The notes: generated by a model from the letters alone, not told the origin. A DNA stretch of 64,000 nt from Roseateles depolymerans (GCF_003387155.1 NZ_QUMT01000001.1:620001-684000), one strand, 5' to 3'. Numbered from the stretch's first letter, positions 1 to 8,725 are shown. Numbers and translations are program-made.

Positions 1-1
1 C

Positions 2-277
2 ACGGTGCGGCTGCGGGCGGATGTGGCGCCCAAGCAGATCACGGCGTGGATGAGCATTGCCGTGGAGGGCAACCGCACGCGGGAGGTGGTGGGCATCCTG
101 CTGGGGGAGCCGGGGGTGGTGGGTCTGTTCGACACCAACGGCCGCTGGGACCTGCTGGCGGAGCTGCGGGCTGACACGCTCAATGAGCTGGCGGACATCC
201 TGGAGCGGGTGCGGCTCATCAAGGGCATTGGCGCGACCGAGACCAGCATCCATTTGCAGACCTACAAGCTGCCGTGA
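2..277 (+). CDS. Lrp/AsnC-family regulator, C-terminal part (5' end outside window)
   Basis: The frame is open to the left window edge, so only about the last 91 residues are present. They match the effector-binding RAM domain of Lrp/AsnC regulators: an alpha/beta stretch with the pattern 'GVVGLFDTNGRWDLLAELRA', then 'LIKGIGATETSIHLQTYKLP' at the C-terminus, which resembles the end of AsnC-type proteins (V/I-x-G-V-x-x-T-x-T). The family binds amino acids through this domain and DNA through an N-terminal helix-turn-helix, which would lie upstream and is not visible. A GTG at position 5 is probably an internal valine. A stand-alone RAM protein cannot be excluded. Confidence 0.75.
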   Translation, partial: TVRLRADVAPKQITAWMSIAVEGNRTREVVGILLGEPGVVGLFDTNGRWDLLAELRADTLNELADILERVRLIKGIGATETSIHLQTYKLP

Positions 278-292
278 GCGGGGAGCGTCCGC

Positions 293-1219
293 TCAGGGCT
301 GGGGCGCGGAGGCAGCCTCGTCGTCGGGGACAAACTGCCCATCCCGCAGCACCAGACGCTGTCGCACGATGCGCGGTTCCGGCCGAGGGCAGGGGCCTTC
401 GTTGAAGCGCAGCACCACTTCCACCCGGGGGCCGGTGCCGGGGCTCAGCACGCTCAGTCCGGTCGCCTGGGGCGCCGCGCCGGAGCCGCAGGCCAGGGGG
501 CCGGCCTTGTCCTTGAAGCCTTCATTCAAGGCCACGCGCAGCTCGCGAGGTCCCGCGTCACGGGTCGGGGACACGCCCGGATCCACCACCAGTCGCTCGC
601 TGCGGGTTTCCAGTCCGGCGGACACATCCAGGCGGCGGCTGCGCAGCGCCCACTGATCGTCGGTGAGCTGCACCATCTGCAGGTCCTCGGCGCCAGCGCC
701 GGGTGCGCCCTCCATCAGCAGTCGGCCGCGGGCCCGCAGTTGCCAGCGCCCCCGCTCATCGGCGGCGAAGAGCGCGGCGCCCAGCGCCGGCACGCAGGCC
801 TGGCACTGGAACTGTTCACGCGGGCCGGGGGTGAGCTGGTAGACCACCATCAGCTGGTCGGTGCTCTGTTCCTTGTAGCGTTGACGCCAGACTTCGGTCA
901 CGGTGGCGCGCACGGTCACGCGGGAGCCTCCGCCGAAGAAGTCATTCACACGTCGGTCCTGCCAGACGGGGCCGCCGTAGACCATCTTGCGTGCGGTGGC
1001 CATGTCGGGGGGCGGATCCACGGGCACCGGGATCTGGGCGCGGGCCGACAGCGGCGTCCACAGCAGCACCCATAGCAGTGCCCACAGTAGCGCGAGCAGC
1101 GTCAGCTGGGCCTGCGTGGTGGGGGGCCATGGCCTGTGCTGCGAGTCCTGGGTTCTCGCCGGAATGGGCGAGTGGTGCAGCGGGGCGGGCATGGATCGGG
1201 CGTTGGGCGGTGGGCTCAC
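293..1219 (-). CDS. Secreted hypothetical protein
   Basis: An unrecognised protein of about 308 residues, convergent with the AsnC-type gene. A hydrophobic segment with the run '[14 protein letters not shown]' followed by 'SARAQ' reads as a signal peptide with cleavage near Ala-Gln, so a periplasmic or exported protein is likely. The mature part has no motif I know; it has one Cys pair (F-Q-C-Q-A-C-V) that could form a disulphide or bind metal, and a proline/alanine-rich end. The listed start is a GTG with no clear Shine-Dalgarno; the ATG at 1192 or a later start are equally possible, because about 35 residues precede the hydrophobic segment. Codon bias in this frame supports a real gene. Confidence 0.55.
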   Translation of the reverse strand: MSPPPNARSMPAPLHHSPIPARTQDSQHRPWPPTTQAQLTLLALLWALLWVLLWTPLSARAQIPVPVDPPPDMATARKMVYGGPVWQDRRVNDFFGGGSRVTVRATVTEVWRQRYKEQSTDQLMVVYQLTPGPREQFQCQACVPALGAALFAADERGRWQLRARGRLLMEGAPGAGAEDLQMVQLTDDQWALRSRRLDVSAGLETRSERLVVDPGVSPTRDAGPRELRVALNEGFKDKAGPLACGSGAAPQATGLSVLSPGTGPRVEVVLRFNEGPCPRPEPRIVRQRLVLRDGQFVPDDEAASAPQP

Positions 1220-1233
1220 GGGAGGGCAGTATC

Positions 1234-1305
1234 GGGTATGACAATGGGCAGGGCATCGGGTAGGACATCGGGCATGACATCGGGTATGACATTGGGCATG
1301 ACCTG
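1234..1305. repeat. Six tandem copies of a degenerate 12-bp unit
   Basis: Six consecutive 12-mers of the form GGGYATGACATY: GGGTATGACAAT, GGGCAGGGCATC, GGGTAGGACATC, GGGCATGACATC, GGGTATGACATT and GGGCATGACCTG. They lie between the divergent secreted-protein gene and pncB, in the probable 5' regions of both. The unit is a multiple of three, so it would stay open if translated, but no real gene is called here. Confidence 0.85.
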
Positions 1306-1393
1306 TGATGCCTGCGGGGGGACGGCATCGCGGGTACAGTGGCAGCCACCTTCAAGACCCGTGGGGCCGTCATGCGGCCCTGGAGACGACCGC

Positions 1394-2590
1394 ATGACGG
1401 CCCCAGTGATCCGCAGCCTGCTCGAGACCGACCTCTACAAGTTCACCATGTGGCAGGCCATGCTGCATCGGCATTCGGAGGCACAGGCCGAATACCGGTT
1501 TGCATGCCGCAACACGCCGCAGTACCCGCTGGCGGATCTGGTGGGGGATTTGTCCCGGGAGCTGGACCATCTGTGCTCGCTGAGCTTTGCGGCGGACGAA
1601 CTGGCGTATCTGCGCACGCTGCGTTTCATGAAGTCGGACTTCATCGACTTCCTGCGCATCTTCCGCTTCCAGCGCGACTTCGTTTCCATTCAGCCGGACG
1701 GTGACCGGTTGGAGATCGTGGTGCGGGGCCCGCAGGTCCATGTGATGGGCTTCGAGATTTTCCTGCTGGCGATGGTCAACGAGCTGTACTTCCGCCGTTT
1801 CGACCCGGTGCCGGCGCTGGCCGAGGGCCGCCGCCGCCTGCACGACAAGATTGAACTGCTGCGCGCCTTCGAGCGTGACGAGCCTCCGCGCCGCCACCCG
1901 TTCCAATTCTTCGACTTTGGCCTGCGCCGCCGCTTCTCGGGCGACTGGCACCGCGAAGTGCTCACGACGCTCAAGACTGAGCTGCCCACGCTGTTCCGCG
2001 GCACCTCCAACGTGCTGCTGGCCAAGGAACTGGGACTGGTGCCCATCGGCACGATGGCCCACGAATACCTGCAGAGTTACCAGGCCACCGGCGTGCGCCT
2101 GCGGGACCACCAGAAGGCCGCGCTGGAGGACTGGGTGCAGGAATACCGGGGGGACCTGGGCATTGCGCTGACCGACGTCATCGGCATGGATGCTTTCCTG
2201 GCCGACTTCGACCTGTACTTCGCCAAGCTCTTCGACGGCCTTCGACACGACTCGGGCGATCCGGTCGTCTGGGGCGAAAAGGCCCTGGCCCACTACGAGA
2301 AGCTGCGCATCGACGCGCACACCAAGCGCCTGGTGTTCTCCGATGCCCTGGACATGCCCAAGGCGCTCTCGCTCTACCGCCACTTCGCTGACCGCGTCCA
2401 GCTGGGCTTTGGCATTGGCACCAAGCTGAGCAACGACATGGGCCTGCAGACCTTGAACATCGTGGTCAAGCTGACCCATGTCAACGGCCAGCCGGTGGCC
2501 AAGCTCTCGGACAGCCCGGGCAAGACCATGTGCGAGGACCAGACCTTCCTGGCCTACCTGCGACAGGTGTTCAACGTCACGCCCGTCTAA
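1394..2590 (+). CDS. pncB: Nicotinate phosphoribosyltransferase
   Basis: 398 residues, the usual PncB length. It catalyses nicotinate + PRPP + ATP to nicotinate mononucleotide in the Preiss-Handler NAD salvage pathway, in the cytoplasm. The N-terminus '[17 protein letters not shown]' is the family signature. '[12 protein letters not shown]' carries the conserved His that is phosphorylated in this family, and '[11 protein letters not shown]' and '[11 protein letters not shown]' form the phosphoribosyl and pyrophosphate binding site. The ATG at 1394 is chosen because it starts just before the conserved N-terminus; the frame stays open upstream through the 12-bp repeats but that part has no family similarity. 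It appears to be a single-gene unit. Confidence 0.95.
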   Translation: MTAPVIRSLLETDLYKFTMWQAMLHRHSEAQAEYRFACRNTPQYPLADLVGDLSRELDHLCSLSFAADELAYLRTLRFMKSDFIDFLRIFRFQRDFVSIQPDGDRLEIVVRGPQVHVMGFEIFLLAMVNELYFRRFDPVPALAEGRRRLHDKIELLRAFERDEPPRRHPFQFFDFGLRRRFSGDWHREVLTTLKTELPTLFRGTSNVLLAKELGLVPIGTMAHEYLQSYQATGVRLRDHQKAALEDWVQEYRGDLGIALTDVIGMDAFLADFDLYFAKLFDGLRHDSGDPVVWGEKALAHYEKLRIDAHTKRLVFSDALDMPKALSLYRHFADRVQLGFGIGTKLSNDMGLQTLNIVVKLTHVNGQPVAKLSDSPGKTMCEDQTFLAYLRQVFNVTPV

Positions 2591-2686
2591 GCCGACGCCG
2601 CGCGGCCCCCTGCACAAACGGACGCGCCCGGCGGCCATCGGCTCACCGGACTGTCCCTCAGCGTTTCCTTCAGACGACTCGCAAGA

Positions 2687-2710
2687 GCACCCTGGGGTTA
2701 GTCAGGGTGC
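2687..2710. terminator. Hairpin between convergent pncB and acylase
   Basis: GCACCCTG and CAGGGTGC pair around an 8-nt loop, in the gap between the convergent pncB and acylase genes and overlapping the acylase stop codon. There is no T-run on either side, so it is at best a weak bidirectional terminator. Confidence 0.35.
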
Positions 2711-5248
2711 CACTGCCGTCATCCGATGCTGCGCGGGCCCGGCCAGCAGGGGCGTGTGGCGGGTATGAACCCAGTCGTCATGCCCGGCTCCGTAGTAGGG
2801 CGACAGCGGATGCCCGCTCTGACCGCCGGGCATCGACAACCAGCCGTTCTCCTCCCGGCCTGGCGACACGACCAGGCGCTGCGACTGTCCGAAGGCGGGA
2901 CCGGCCACGTGTGGCATGTTGGTATCGCCGCTTTGCGGGGCAGACGGCATGTCCAGCCAACGCGACAGCGGCGGAATGGCCTTGGCCAGCACATGCTGGA
3001 TGCGGCTCGAGTTCTGGCGCCCCCAGGTGGCTTGCGCCATCGGCCCGTCCGCGGACATCTCCTTGGCGGCGGCATCCAGCTGTGCCAGCAGCAGCGCGTC
3101 CCAGCTCGCATAGTCGACGGGCAGCAGATGGGCGGGCTGCTGCTCCAGGGCCTGGACGGCTGAATATTCGAACTGATTGCGCCACCGAATGCGTTGCTTC
3201 TCGTCGTCCTGCCGCTCGCCCAGGAAGGGCCTCGTCCACGACAGCCACAGTACGTTGAGCGTATTGAGGCGTGCCGTTCGCACCAGCCGGTAGGCCACCT
3301 GATCCGCATCTGCCCGCCCATTCCACTGGGCCAGCAGCTGTGCCAGGGCCGCGCGGTCCGGATGGTTCTTCAGCAGCGTCTGGAACCGGTTCGACCAGGT
3401 CCGCATGAAGCGGGCCTCATCGTCCAGATGGATCTCACCGATGCTGTTTTCGTCGTGCCGGGGCCGCTCCGACAGCCGATCCCGAATCTGCTGGGCGCGG
3501 GCCCCGAGATCAAAGCCGCCGTCCCCGAGCCGCTCGGCAAGTTCACCACCGAGTTGACGGCTGTTGGCGGTCCAGAGCTGACCCTGTGCGGGCGACAGGA
3601 CCTGCGGATATTCCTCGGGCTTGAGCCAGGTGTGACGCATCTGCGCGACCTCTGCCAGCCGGCCTTGCGTGGCCTCGATGCCCCGCTGCGACCAAAGTCG
3701 CCCGGCGATGGTCCAGCCGATCTGACCTTCCCGATCGGCCGCCATCAGATTTTGATGGGGCATGCCGGCACGCTGCGCCACGGACAGCGCATCGCTGACA
3801 TGGCGAGCCTTCAGCATGTCGTCCAGCACCAGGGAATAGGCCTCGCCTTCATGGGCGACCCAATGCAGCGCGAAGCGGCGCTTGTCCTCGGTGACCACCA
3901 CGGGCGCGCCCTCGAGCTCTTCCACCACAAATGACTGCGCGGCCCCTTTATGGACCTGAAGCACTTCGTCATGCCGAGTGAGCTTTGCGTCGGCGGGCAC
4001 CTCCACCCAATCAAACCACTGTCCATAGGCATTGGTGAAGCCCCAGGCCACATGCCCGTTGCTCCCGACGATCAAAGCGGGGAGACCGGGCAGTGTCACG
4101 CCAGCGGCACGAACCGCACCATCCCCTTTCCCGAACTGAAACTGTGCCCGAAACCAGATGCTGGGCACCCCGAGTCCGAGATGCATGTCATCGGCCAGGA
4201 TGGCCCCCCCATGAACCGTGCGACTACCTGCCACGGCCCAGTTATTACTCCCCACCACTTGCGGCTCATCAAGCGCAGCCACCTCAGAAGTGCGCGCATC
4301 ACACCCACAGCAGTCCTGGCTATTTGGAAAGGGGTGACCCGGGGCCTGTTTGCGGAAGTTAAGAAGGGAATGGCCGGCGAAGCCGGACAGGAATGACATG
4401 GAGCAAACAGGCCCCGGGTCACCCCTTTCCGCGCTGGCCACCAAAGGGGGCGCATCCCCCCGCACCACCTGTCCCCCGGTCGCCAGATCAGTGGCAGGAG
4501 ACTTCTTCCTCCCCACCCTCAGATCCAGATCAGACGCACTTGGCAAGACGGGCGCCGCCACTTGGCTTCCATCCAGCGGAGCATCCCACCGCCCCCCGCG
4601 CGGATAGAGCCATTGGTACATCACATCTCCGGCTTTCTCCCGCACCAGCACCCGCTCCAACCCCGCTTCGAAGCTATTGGACTGCAGCATGAAGTACATC
4701 TCGGAGATGACCAGCAGCGAATCCACGGGCGTCCAGTCTTGCGGCGTGGCTCGGAGCAACAGGTATTGCCACCCCCGCACGGGCAGGGCGTGGAGCCCGG
4801 CGTTGACCCCGTCGGTGTAGGCTTGAAGGAGGGCTTGCTCGTGCGGAGGCAGGGACTGAAAGCGCTCCGTCAACCGCGCCCGCAGCCGATGGACCCGCCG
4901 CTGACGATCCCGCTCCAGCGCCTTCTCTCCGAACAGCGCGGACAGTTCCCCAGCGGCGGACCGCCGCGTGAGGTCCATCTCGAAGAAGCGTTCCTGCGCA
5001 TGCACCCATCCCAGCCCGCGGGCCAGGTCCAGCCGATTGTCCCCGGCCAGGGTCACTGTCCCCCGCTCATCCCGAGAGATCTCCAGCGACTGCCGTACCC
5101 CTGGCAGCTCAAGCGTGCCATCCAACTGCGGCAAGCTGCCCCGGATCAGCAGCCACACCGCCACCCCGGCCAGCAACACCAGCGCCAGCACCCCGGCCAA
5201 ACTACGCAGCGCCCAACGTCCCCACGGGCGCTTAGACGGTTCATTCAT
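2702..5248 (-). CDS. Penicillin acylase family protein (N-terminal nucleophile amidohydrolase)
   Basis: 848 residues from the ATG at 5248 (preceded by AGGAAAA about 9 nt upstream). A membrane-anchor or uncleaved signal segment lies near residues 15-36. 'GLGWVHAQERFFEMDLTRR' is the acylase alpha-subunit signature. 'GSNNWAV' holds the catalytic Ser334, which in this family becomes the N-terminus of the beta subunit after autoproteolysis; 'LPALIVGSNGHVAWGFTN' follows. Substrate cannot be told from sequence: beta-lactams, acyl-homoserine lactones and other N-acyl amides are all known for the family. Residues of about 274-308 are encoded by a hairpin repeat element inserted in frame, ending about 26 residues before Ser334, which is where the excised spacer peptide of these precursors lies. 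The product may therefore remain functional. Confidence 0.88.
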   Translation of the reverse strand: MNEPSKRPWGRWALRSLAGVLALVLLAGVAVWLLIRGSLPQLDGTLELPGVRQSLEISRDERGTVTLAGDNRLDLARGLGWVHAQERFFEMDLTRRSAAGELSALFGEKALERDRQRRVHRLRARLTERFQSLPPHEQALLQAYTDGVNAGLHALPVRGWQYLLLRATPQDWTPVDSLLVISEMYFMLQSNSFEAGLERVLVREKAGDVMYQWLYPRGGRWDAPLDGSQVAAPVLPSASDLDLRVGRKKSPATDLATGGQVVRGDAPPLVASAERGDPGPVCSMSFLSGFAGHSLLNFRKQAPGHPFPNSQDCCGCDARTSEVAALDEPQVVGSNNWAVAGSRTVHGGAILADDMHLGLGVPSIWFRAQFQFGKGDGAVRAAGVTLPGLPALIVGSNGHVAWGFTNAYGQWFDWVEVPADAKLTRHDEVLQVHKGAAQSFVVEELEGAPVVVTEDKRRFALHWVAHEGEAYSLVLDDMLKARHVSDALSVAQRAGMPHQNLMAADREGQIGWTIAGRLWSQRGIEATQGRLAEVAQMRHTWLKPEEYPQVLSPAQGQLWTANSRQLGGELAERLGDGGFDLGARAQQIRDRLSERPRHDENSIGEIHLDDEARFMRTWSNRFQTLLKNHPDRAALAQLLAQWNGRADADQVAYRLVRTARLNTLNVLWLSWTRPFLGERQDDEKQRIRWRNQFEYSAVQALEQQPAHLLPVDYASWDALLLAQLDAAAKEMSADGPMAQATWGRQNSSRIQHVLAKAIPPLSRWLDMPSAPQSGDTNMPHVAGPAFGQSQRLVVSPGREENGWLSMPGGQSGHPLSPYYGAGHDDWVHTRHTPLLAGPAQHRMTAVAP
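4326..4430 (-). repeat. Hairpin element copy A, inside the acylase gene
   Basis: Arms 4326-4353 and 4403-4430 are perfect 28/28 inverted repeats, enclosing a 49-nt core (4354-4402) that read on the minus strand starts TCCATGTCATTCCTGTCC and ends CTTAACTTCC. Inside the core CCGGC-TTC-GCCGG forms an apical stem. Total length is 105 nt, exactly 35 codons, with no stop in the acylase frame. The core matches the other five copies at 43-46 kb and 47.5 kb, while the arms are different. No flanking direct repeat was seen. Confidence 0.93.
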
Positions 5249-5349
5249 GGACTTGTTTTCCTGAATCGAATGGATGCCGCATTGTTGCTCGACCTCAGCG
5301 TCCGGCTGCCTCACAGCGCCTTCACACCGCTCCCATAGAATCGCCCGCC

Positions 5350-6318
5350 ATGTCCTGTGCCCCTGTCTCTCCCGGTCCGCGCCCGTGGCTCCAGCGCGCG
5401 GTGGCTGCGCTCTGCGTGCTGGTCCTCTCCGCCTGCGCCGTCCTGCCGACGACGACGACGCCGCCCCCCACCGTCCCCCCGGTCGTGCAGACCCCGGTCG
5501 AAACCGAACTGCCCGCCCCCATCACGCCCAAACCCGCGCCCAAGCCCCCCCGCGTCGGGCTGGCGCTTGGCGGCGGTGCCGCCCGCGGGTTCGCGCATGT
5601 GGGGGTCATCCAGGTGCTGGAAGAGCAGGGCATCAAGGTCGACCTCGTGGCCGGCACCTCGGCCGGCAGCCTCGTCGGCGCGCTTTACGCCTCCGGCCGC
5701 AATGGCCGCGAGCTGGCCACCCTGGCCGAGACCATGGACGAAGGTGCCATCACCGACTGGACCTTCCCCATGCGCGGCCTGATCCGGGGTGAAGCGCTCG
5801 CCCGATTCATCCGCGACAAGACCGGCAACCGCTCCATCGAGCAACTGCCCGTCCCGCTGGGCATCGTCGCCACCGACCTGGGCGACGGCACGCCCATCAT
5901 GTTCCGCCAGGGCGATGTGGGCACGGCCGTGCGCGCGTCCAGCGCCGTGCCGGCGGTCTTCCAGCCGGTCAAGATCGGCACCCGTGAGTATGTCGACGGC
6001 GGCCTCGTCGCCCCGGTGCCCGTGCGCTACGCCCGGCAGATGGGCGCGGACGTTGTGATTGCGGTGGACATCAGCGAGCCGCCCGACCCCAAGGTGCCAG
6101 GGGATGCGATGCGCATGCTGCTGCAGACCTTCTCCATCATGGGCCGGTCGATCAGCCAGTATGAGCTCAAGGAGGCGGACGTGGTGCTGCGTCCGCGTCT
6201 GGATGGTTTCAGTGGCTCGGACTTCACCGTTCGGCGCCGTGCCATCCAGGTGGGCCGCGAGGCCGCCACCGCGATGTTGCCGCAGATCCGCCGGACGATT
6301 GCGGCCAAGACGCGCTGA
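5350..6318 (+). CDS. Patatin-like phospholipase lipoprotein (RssA/NTE type)
   Basis: 322 residues. The N-terminus is a lipoprotein signal: a hydrophobic stretch ending L-S-A-C gives the lipidation Cys near residue 29, followed by a Thr/Pro-rich tether to about residue 65. The patatin domain follows: 'GLALGGGAARGFAHVGV' supplies the oxyanion glycine loop, 'GTSAGS' the nucleophile Ser104, and 'YVDGG' the catalytic Asp216 of the Ser-Asp dyad. It is expected to act as an acyl hydrolase on lipids, probably anchored in the outer membrane. It is divergent from the acylase with about 100 nt between them. The family assignment is firm; the substrate is unknown. Confidence 0.9.
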   Translation: MSCAPVSPGPRPWLQRAVAALCVLVLSACAVLPTTTTPPPTVPPVVQTPVETELPAPITPKPAPKPPRVGLALGGGAARGFAHVGVIQVLEEQGIKVDLVAGTSAGSLVGALYASGRNGRELATLAETMDEGAITDWTFPMRGLIRGEALARFIRDKTGNRSIEQLPVPLGIVATDLGDGTPIMFRQGDVGTAVRASSAVPAVFQPVKIGTREYVDGGLVAPVPVRYARQMGADVVIAVDISEPPDPKVPGDAMRMLLQTFSIMGRSISQYELKEADVVLRPRLDGFSGSDFTVRRRAIQVGREAATAMLPQIRRTIAAKTR

Positions 6319-6361
6319 AGCGGCGAAGGCCGCTGGCTCAATGACGGCGGCGTAAAGCCGC

Positions 6362-6925
6362 TCAGAGCCGCTCGCCCCGCTCCGACGCCTCGATCAGCCG
6401 CTGCAGCCGCGCGGCCTGCGTCTCGGCCTTCTTCGCGCTCAGCACATGCCAGATGCTGCTGCGCTGATAACTCGGCGCCTGCGCCCGGAAGAAGGCCCAT
6501 GCCGCCGGATGATGGCGGAACGTCACCTCCTGCGTGGGCGTCAGTTCGATCTCTTCCTGCTCATGCGCATAGACCTTGGTGCGCGCATCGGTGCGCCGCT
6601 CGAAGGCCGCCAGGCCGGCCGGTTTCACCCGGCCCTCCGCCATCAGCGCTTCTATCTTCGCCACATTCACCGCGCTCCAGATCGAGCCGGCCTTGCGGGG
6701 CGTGAAGCGGATCTTGTAGGACTTGTCGTCGATCCGGGTCCGCACGCCATCAATCCAGCCATGGCACAAGGCTTCGTCCACCGATTCCGGCCAGTCCATG
6801 CTGGGCAGGCCGGTGCCGCGCTTGTAGAAACCCACCACCACATCGGTGGCGGTCGACGCATGCAGGTCCAGCCATTGACGGAAGTCCTCTGCAGTCGGAA
6901 AAAATACGGGGGTGCGGGTCGCCAT
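6362..6925 (-). CDS. YdeI/OmpD-associated family protein
   Basis: 187 residues from the ATG at 6925, chosen because homologues start close to 'FFPTAEDFRQWLDLHAS'. 'YKRGTGLPSMDWPESVDEAL' and 'CHGWIDGVRTRIDDKSYKIR' are the family's conserved N-terminal region, followed by 'FTPRKAGSIWSAVNVAKIEAL' in outline and a helical C-terminus. Members are small cytoplasmic proteins of unclear biochemical role, reported in the context of bacteriocin or stress resistance. The frame is open upstream to 7048, but that part is not conserved. It is convergent with the patatin gene, with a 43-nt gap. Confidence 0.82.
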   Translation of the reverse strand: MATRTPVFFPTAEDFRQWLDLHASTATDVVVGFYKRGTGLPSMDWPESVDEALCHGWIDGVRTRIDDKSYKIRFTPRKAGSIWSAVNVAKIEALMAEGRVKPAGLAAFERRTDARTKVYAHEQEEIELTPTQEVTFRHHPAAWAFFRAQAPSYQRSSIWHVLSAKKAETQAARLQRLIEASERGERL

Positions 6926-7104
6926 GGGCCGCAAGTATGCGCTGCTTCGGAACCGTCGGGCCTGGATCACCGATTGCCCCGCTGAAGTGGCGCATGCGTG
7001 ACTCAGGCATGCCGCTTGCCTGCAATGTCGTACACGTACGAACACCAACGACCGGACGCCGACACCCGCACAACTGAGGGTTCAAGAGGATTCAAACCTC
7101 ACGG

Positions 7105-7116
7105 TAAACCGGTTTA
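7105..7116. promoter_or_regulatory. Perfect 12-bp palindrome upstream of the TetR gene (candidate operator)
   Basis: TAAACCGGTTTA is a perfect palindrome about 40-70 nt upstream of the possible TetR-family starts and in the divergent gap with the ydeI-like gene. TetR proteins commonly autoregulate from such palindromes; that it is the operator is inference. Confidence 0.35.
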
Positions 7117-7146
7117 ACGTACAGCGACACCAACGTTGTCATCCTG

Positions 7147-7884
7147 TTGGCAGGACATTGGTACGAGTCAAGGGAGAAGATTCTGGACACGAAACAACAC
7201 GAAGAGCGCACGACCACGCGTCTGCGCCGCGGCCCGGCCGAGATGGCGGCCCTCAAGCGCGAAATGATGGAGCGTGCGCGCAAGATCTATCGCGAAGAAG
7301 GCGTGGAGGCCTTAAGCATGCGCCGTCTGGCGCATGAGCTGGGCATTTCCACCATGGCCATCTACAGCTACTTCGCCAACAAGCAGGCCCTGCTGGACGG
7401 CTTGTGGATCGAGATTTTCGAGGCCCTCACGGCGGAGCTGCTCGATGCCTCCAGCGACCAGCGCGGTCCGCGCAAGGTGCTGGAAGCCCACGTCAGGCGG
7501 TCGATGGATTTCTGGGAGCGGCATCCGGAGCAGTTCCGGATGATCTATCTGTCCCAGAGCAGCGCCTCCCTGTCGGAGATTGGCGAGGCGCAGAAGCCGG
7601 TCTACAACCGGTTGCTGGGGCTGGTGCGTGAGCGGGTGGCTGCGTGCGCGCCGGACGGCGTGGAAGCGGATGAAACCCTTATTCGCCGCCAATGCGACTT
7701 GCTGACCACCAAGCTGATGGGCTACCTGGTGCTCACCATTGGATTGCAGCGCTATCCGCTGCACGATCGTGAGGCGTTGCGCGAGCAGATCGTGCAGGAG
7801 GTGGTGCGGGATGCGGTGGAGGGGCTGAGCGCAGGCGCCGCGTCATCCAGCCGGACCGAGGCCCAACTGAGCCCGACGAACTGA
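7147..7884 (+). CDS. TetR/AcrR family transcriptional regulator
   Basis: Up to 245 residues. The helix-turn-helix is clear: 'ARKIYREEGVEALSMRRLAH' then 'ELGISTMAIYSYFANKQALL', the TetR N-terminal signature with the YxYFxNKxxLL end of the recognition region. The rest is an all-helical ligand and dimer domain. The start is uncertain: the TTG at 7147 has no Shine-Dalgarno, while an excellent AAGGGAG (7170-7176) stands 6 nt before an in-frame CTG at 7183; the first in-frame ATG is at 7243, close to the first helix. Targets are not evident. The phasin gene downstream is on the opposite strand, so it is not co-transcribed. Confidence 0.9.
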   Translation: MAGHWYESREKILDTKQHEERTTTRLRRGPAEMAALKREMMERARKIYREEGVEALSMRRLAHELGISTMAIYSYFANKQALLDGLWIEIFEALTAELLDASSDQRGPRKVLEAHVRRSMDFWERHPEQFRMIYLSQSSASLSEIGEAQKPVYNRLLGLVRERVAACAPDGVEADETLIRRQCDLLTTKLMGYLVLTIGLQRYPLHDREALREQIVQEVVRDAVEGLSAGAASSSRTEAQLSPTN

Positions 7885-7892
7885 CCCGGGCC

Positions 7893-7954
7893 CAAAAGAA
7901 AAGCCCAGCGGCGACGCTGGGCAGAGAAAAAAAAGCCCAGCGGCGACGCTGGGC
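7893..7954 (-). terminator. Two tandem, nearly identical intrinsic terminators for the phasin gene
   Basis: Read on the minus strand, a hairpin GCCCAGC-GTCGCC-type at 7935-7954 is followed by eight T (7927-7934). A second identical 20-nt hairpin at 7903-7922 is followed by TTTTCTTTTG (7893-7902). Both stems are CCCAGCG/CGCTGGG. They also stand just past the TetR stop and could act weakly for it, but the T-runs serve the minus strand. Confidence 0.85.
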
Positions 7955-8014
7955 TTGAAGGGCACTTGGGAAGCCTAGCTTCCTTGGGTACCGAGGAGAC
8001 AAAGGGTACGGACC

Positions 8015-8572
8015 TCAGGCGGTGGCGCGCTTCGGAGCGCGGGCCGCGACCTGACCGGTCTTCAACGCCGTGTTGGTCACGGTGTTGACGTTGTTCTCGA
8101 CGATCTCGCTGGCTTGCTTGACGGCTTTCTGAACGCTTTCATAAGCGTTGTTGGCGGCCGCCACAGCAGACTTCACCAATGCAACAGCATTTTCCGTGCC
8201 AGCCGGCGCGTTCTTGGTCACGTTCTCGACGGCGCTGCCGAATTTGTCTTGCGCATCGGCCACCTGGGCTTCGGCCAGCTTGCTGAATTCAGCGCTGGTG
8301 GAGGTGGCGATGTCGTACACATGGCGGCTGTAGGCCACGGCCTTTTCGGCGGTCGGCTGCAGCAGCGAGGCGTGCAGGGCCATCAGTTCTTGCGCGTCCT
8401 TCACGGACAGGGCGGCTTGAGTGGTTTCAGCCGCTTCGCTCAGGGCCGTCTTGGCGGTCTGGATGTTCAGTTCCGCCAGCTTTTCCCAGCTTTCAAAGAC
8501 CTTGCCGGTGAGCCCGAACACAGCGTTGAGGTTGCTACGGTGGGCGGCCAGCAGTTGTTCAGCGGTCAGCAT
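8015..8572 (-). CDS. Phasin family protein (polyhydroxyalkanoate granule-associated)
   Basis: 185 residues from the ATG at 8572, preceded by AGGAG 7 nt upstream. It is an amphipathic, alanine-rich helical protein: 'LLAAHRSNLNAVFGLTGKVF' matches the phasin N-terminal signature and is followed by 'ASLLQPTAEKAVAYSRHVYD', with an Ala/Lys/Arg-rich C-terminus. Phasins coat PHA granules and control their size and number. No PHA synthase is nearby. A good sigma-70 promoter lies upstream and tandem terminators downstream, suggesting a strongly expressed single-gene unit. Confidence 0.92.
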   Translation of the reverse strand: MLTAEQLLAAHRSNLNAVFGLTGKVFESWEKLAELNIQTAKTALSEAAETTQAALSVKDAQELMALHASLLQPTAEKAVAYSRHVYDIATSTSAEFSKLAEAQVADAQDKFGSAVENVTKNAPAGTENAVALVKSAVAAANNAYESVQKAVKQASEIVENNVNTVTNTALKTGQVAARAPKRATA

Positions 8573-8697
8573 GCGAAATCTCCTAATGATGCGAGGGAAT
8601 GCAGGGTTTGGGTGCACGATCAGCCACGTGAAATACGGCTGGCTGAAGGCCGGTTGCGAGCCCCATTCACTGCATGGTGCGCTGCAACATGGAATGA

Positions 8698-8725
8698 AGT
8701 ATAGGGGCCTCAAAACAGATTGCAA
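8698..8725 (-). promoter_or_regulatory. Sigma-70 promoter of the phasin gene
   Basis: On the minus strand TTGCAA (8725-8720) and TATACT (8703-8698) are separated by 16 nt, predicting a start near 8690 and a leader of about 118 nt. TGCA-rich half-sites flank it: TTGTTGCACTGCACAA at 8733-8748 just upstream of the -35, and CTGCATGGTGCGCTGCAAC at about 8670-8688 downstream. PhaR repressors bind TGCA-rich sites near phasin genes in other PHA producers, so these are candidate PhaR operators (inference). Confidence 0.6.

Noticed and set aside
4326-4430. A stop or frameshift making the acylase a pseudogene
   Set aside because: The 105-nt insert keeps the frame, and both subunit signatures including Ser334 are intact.
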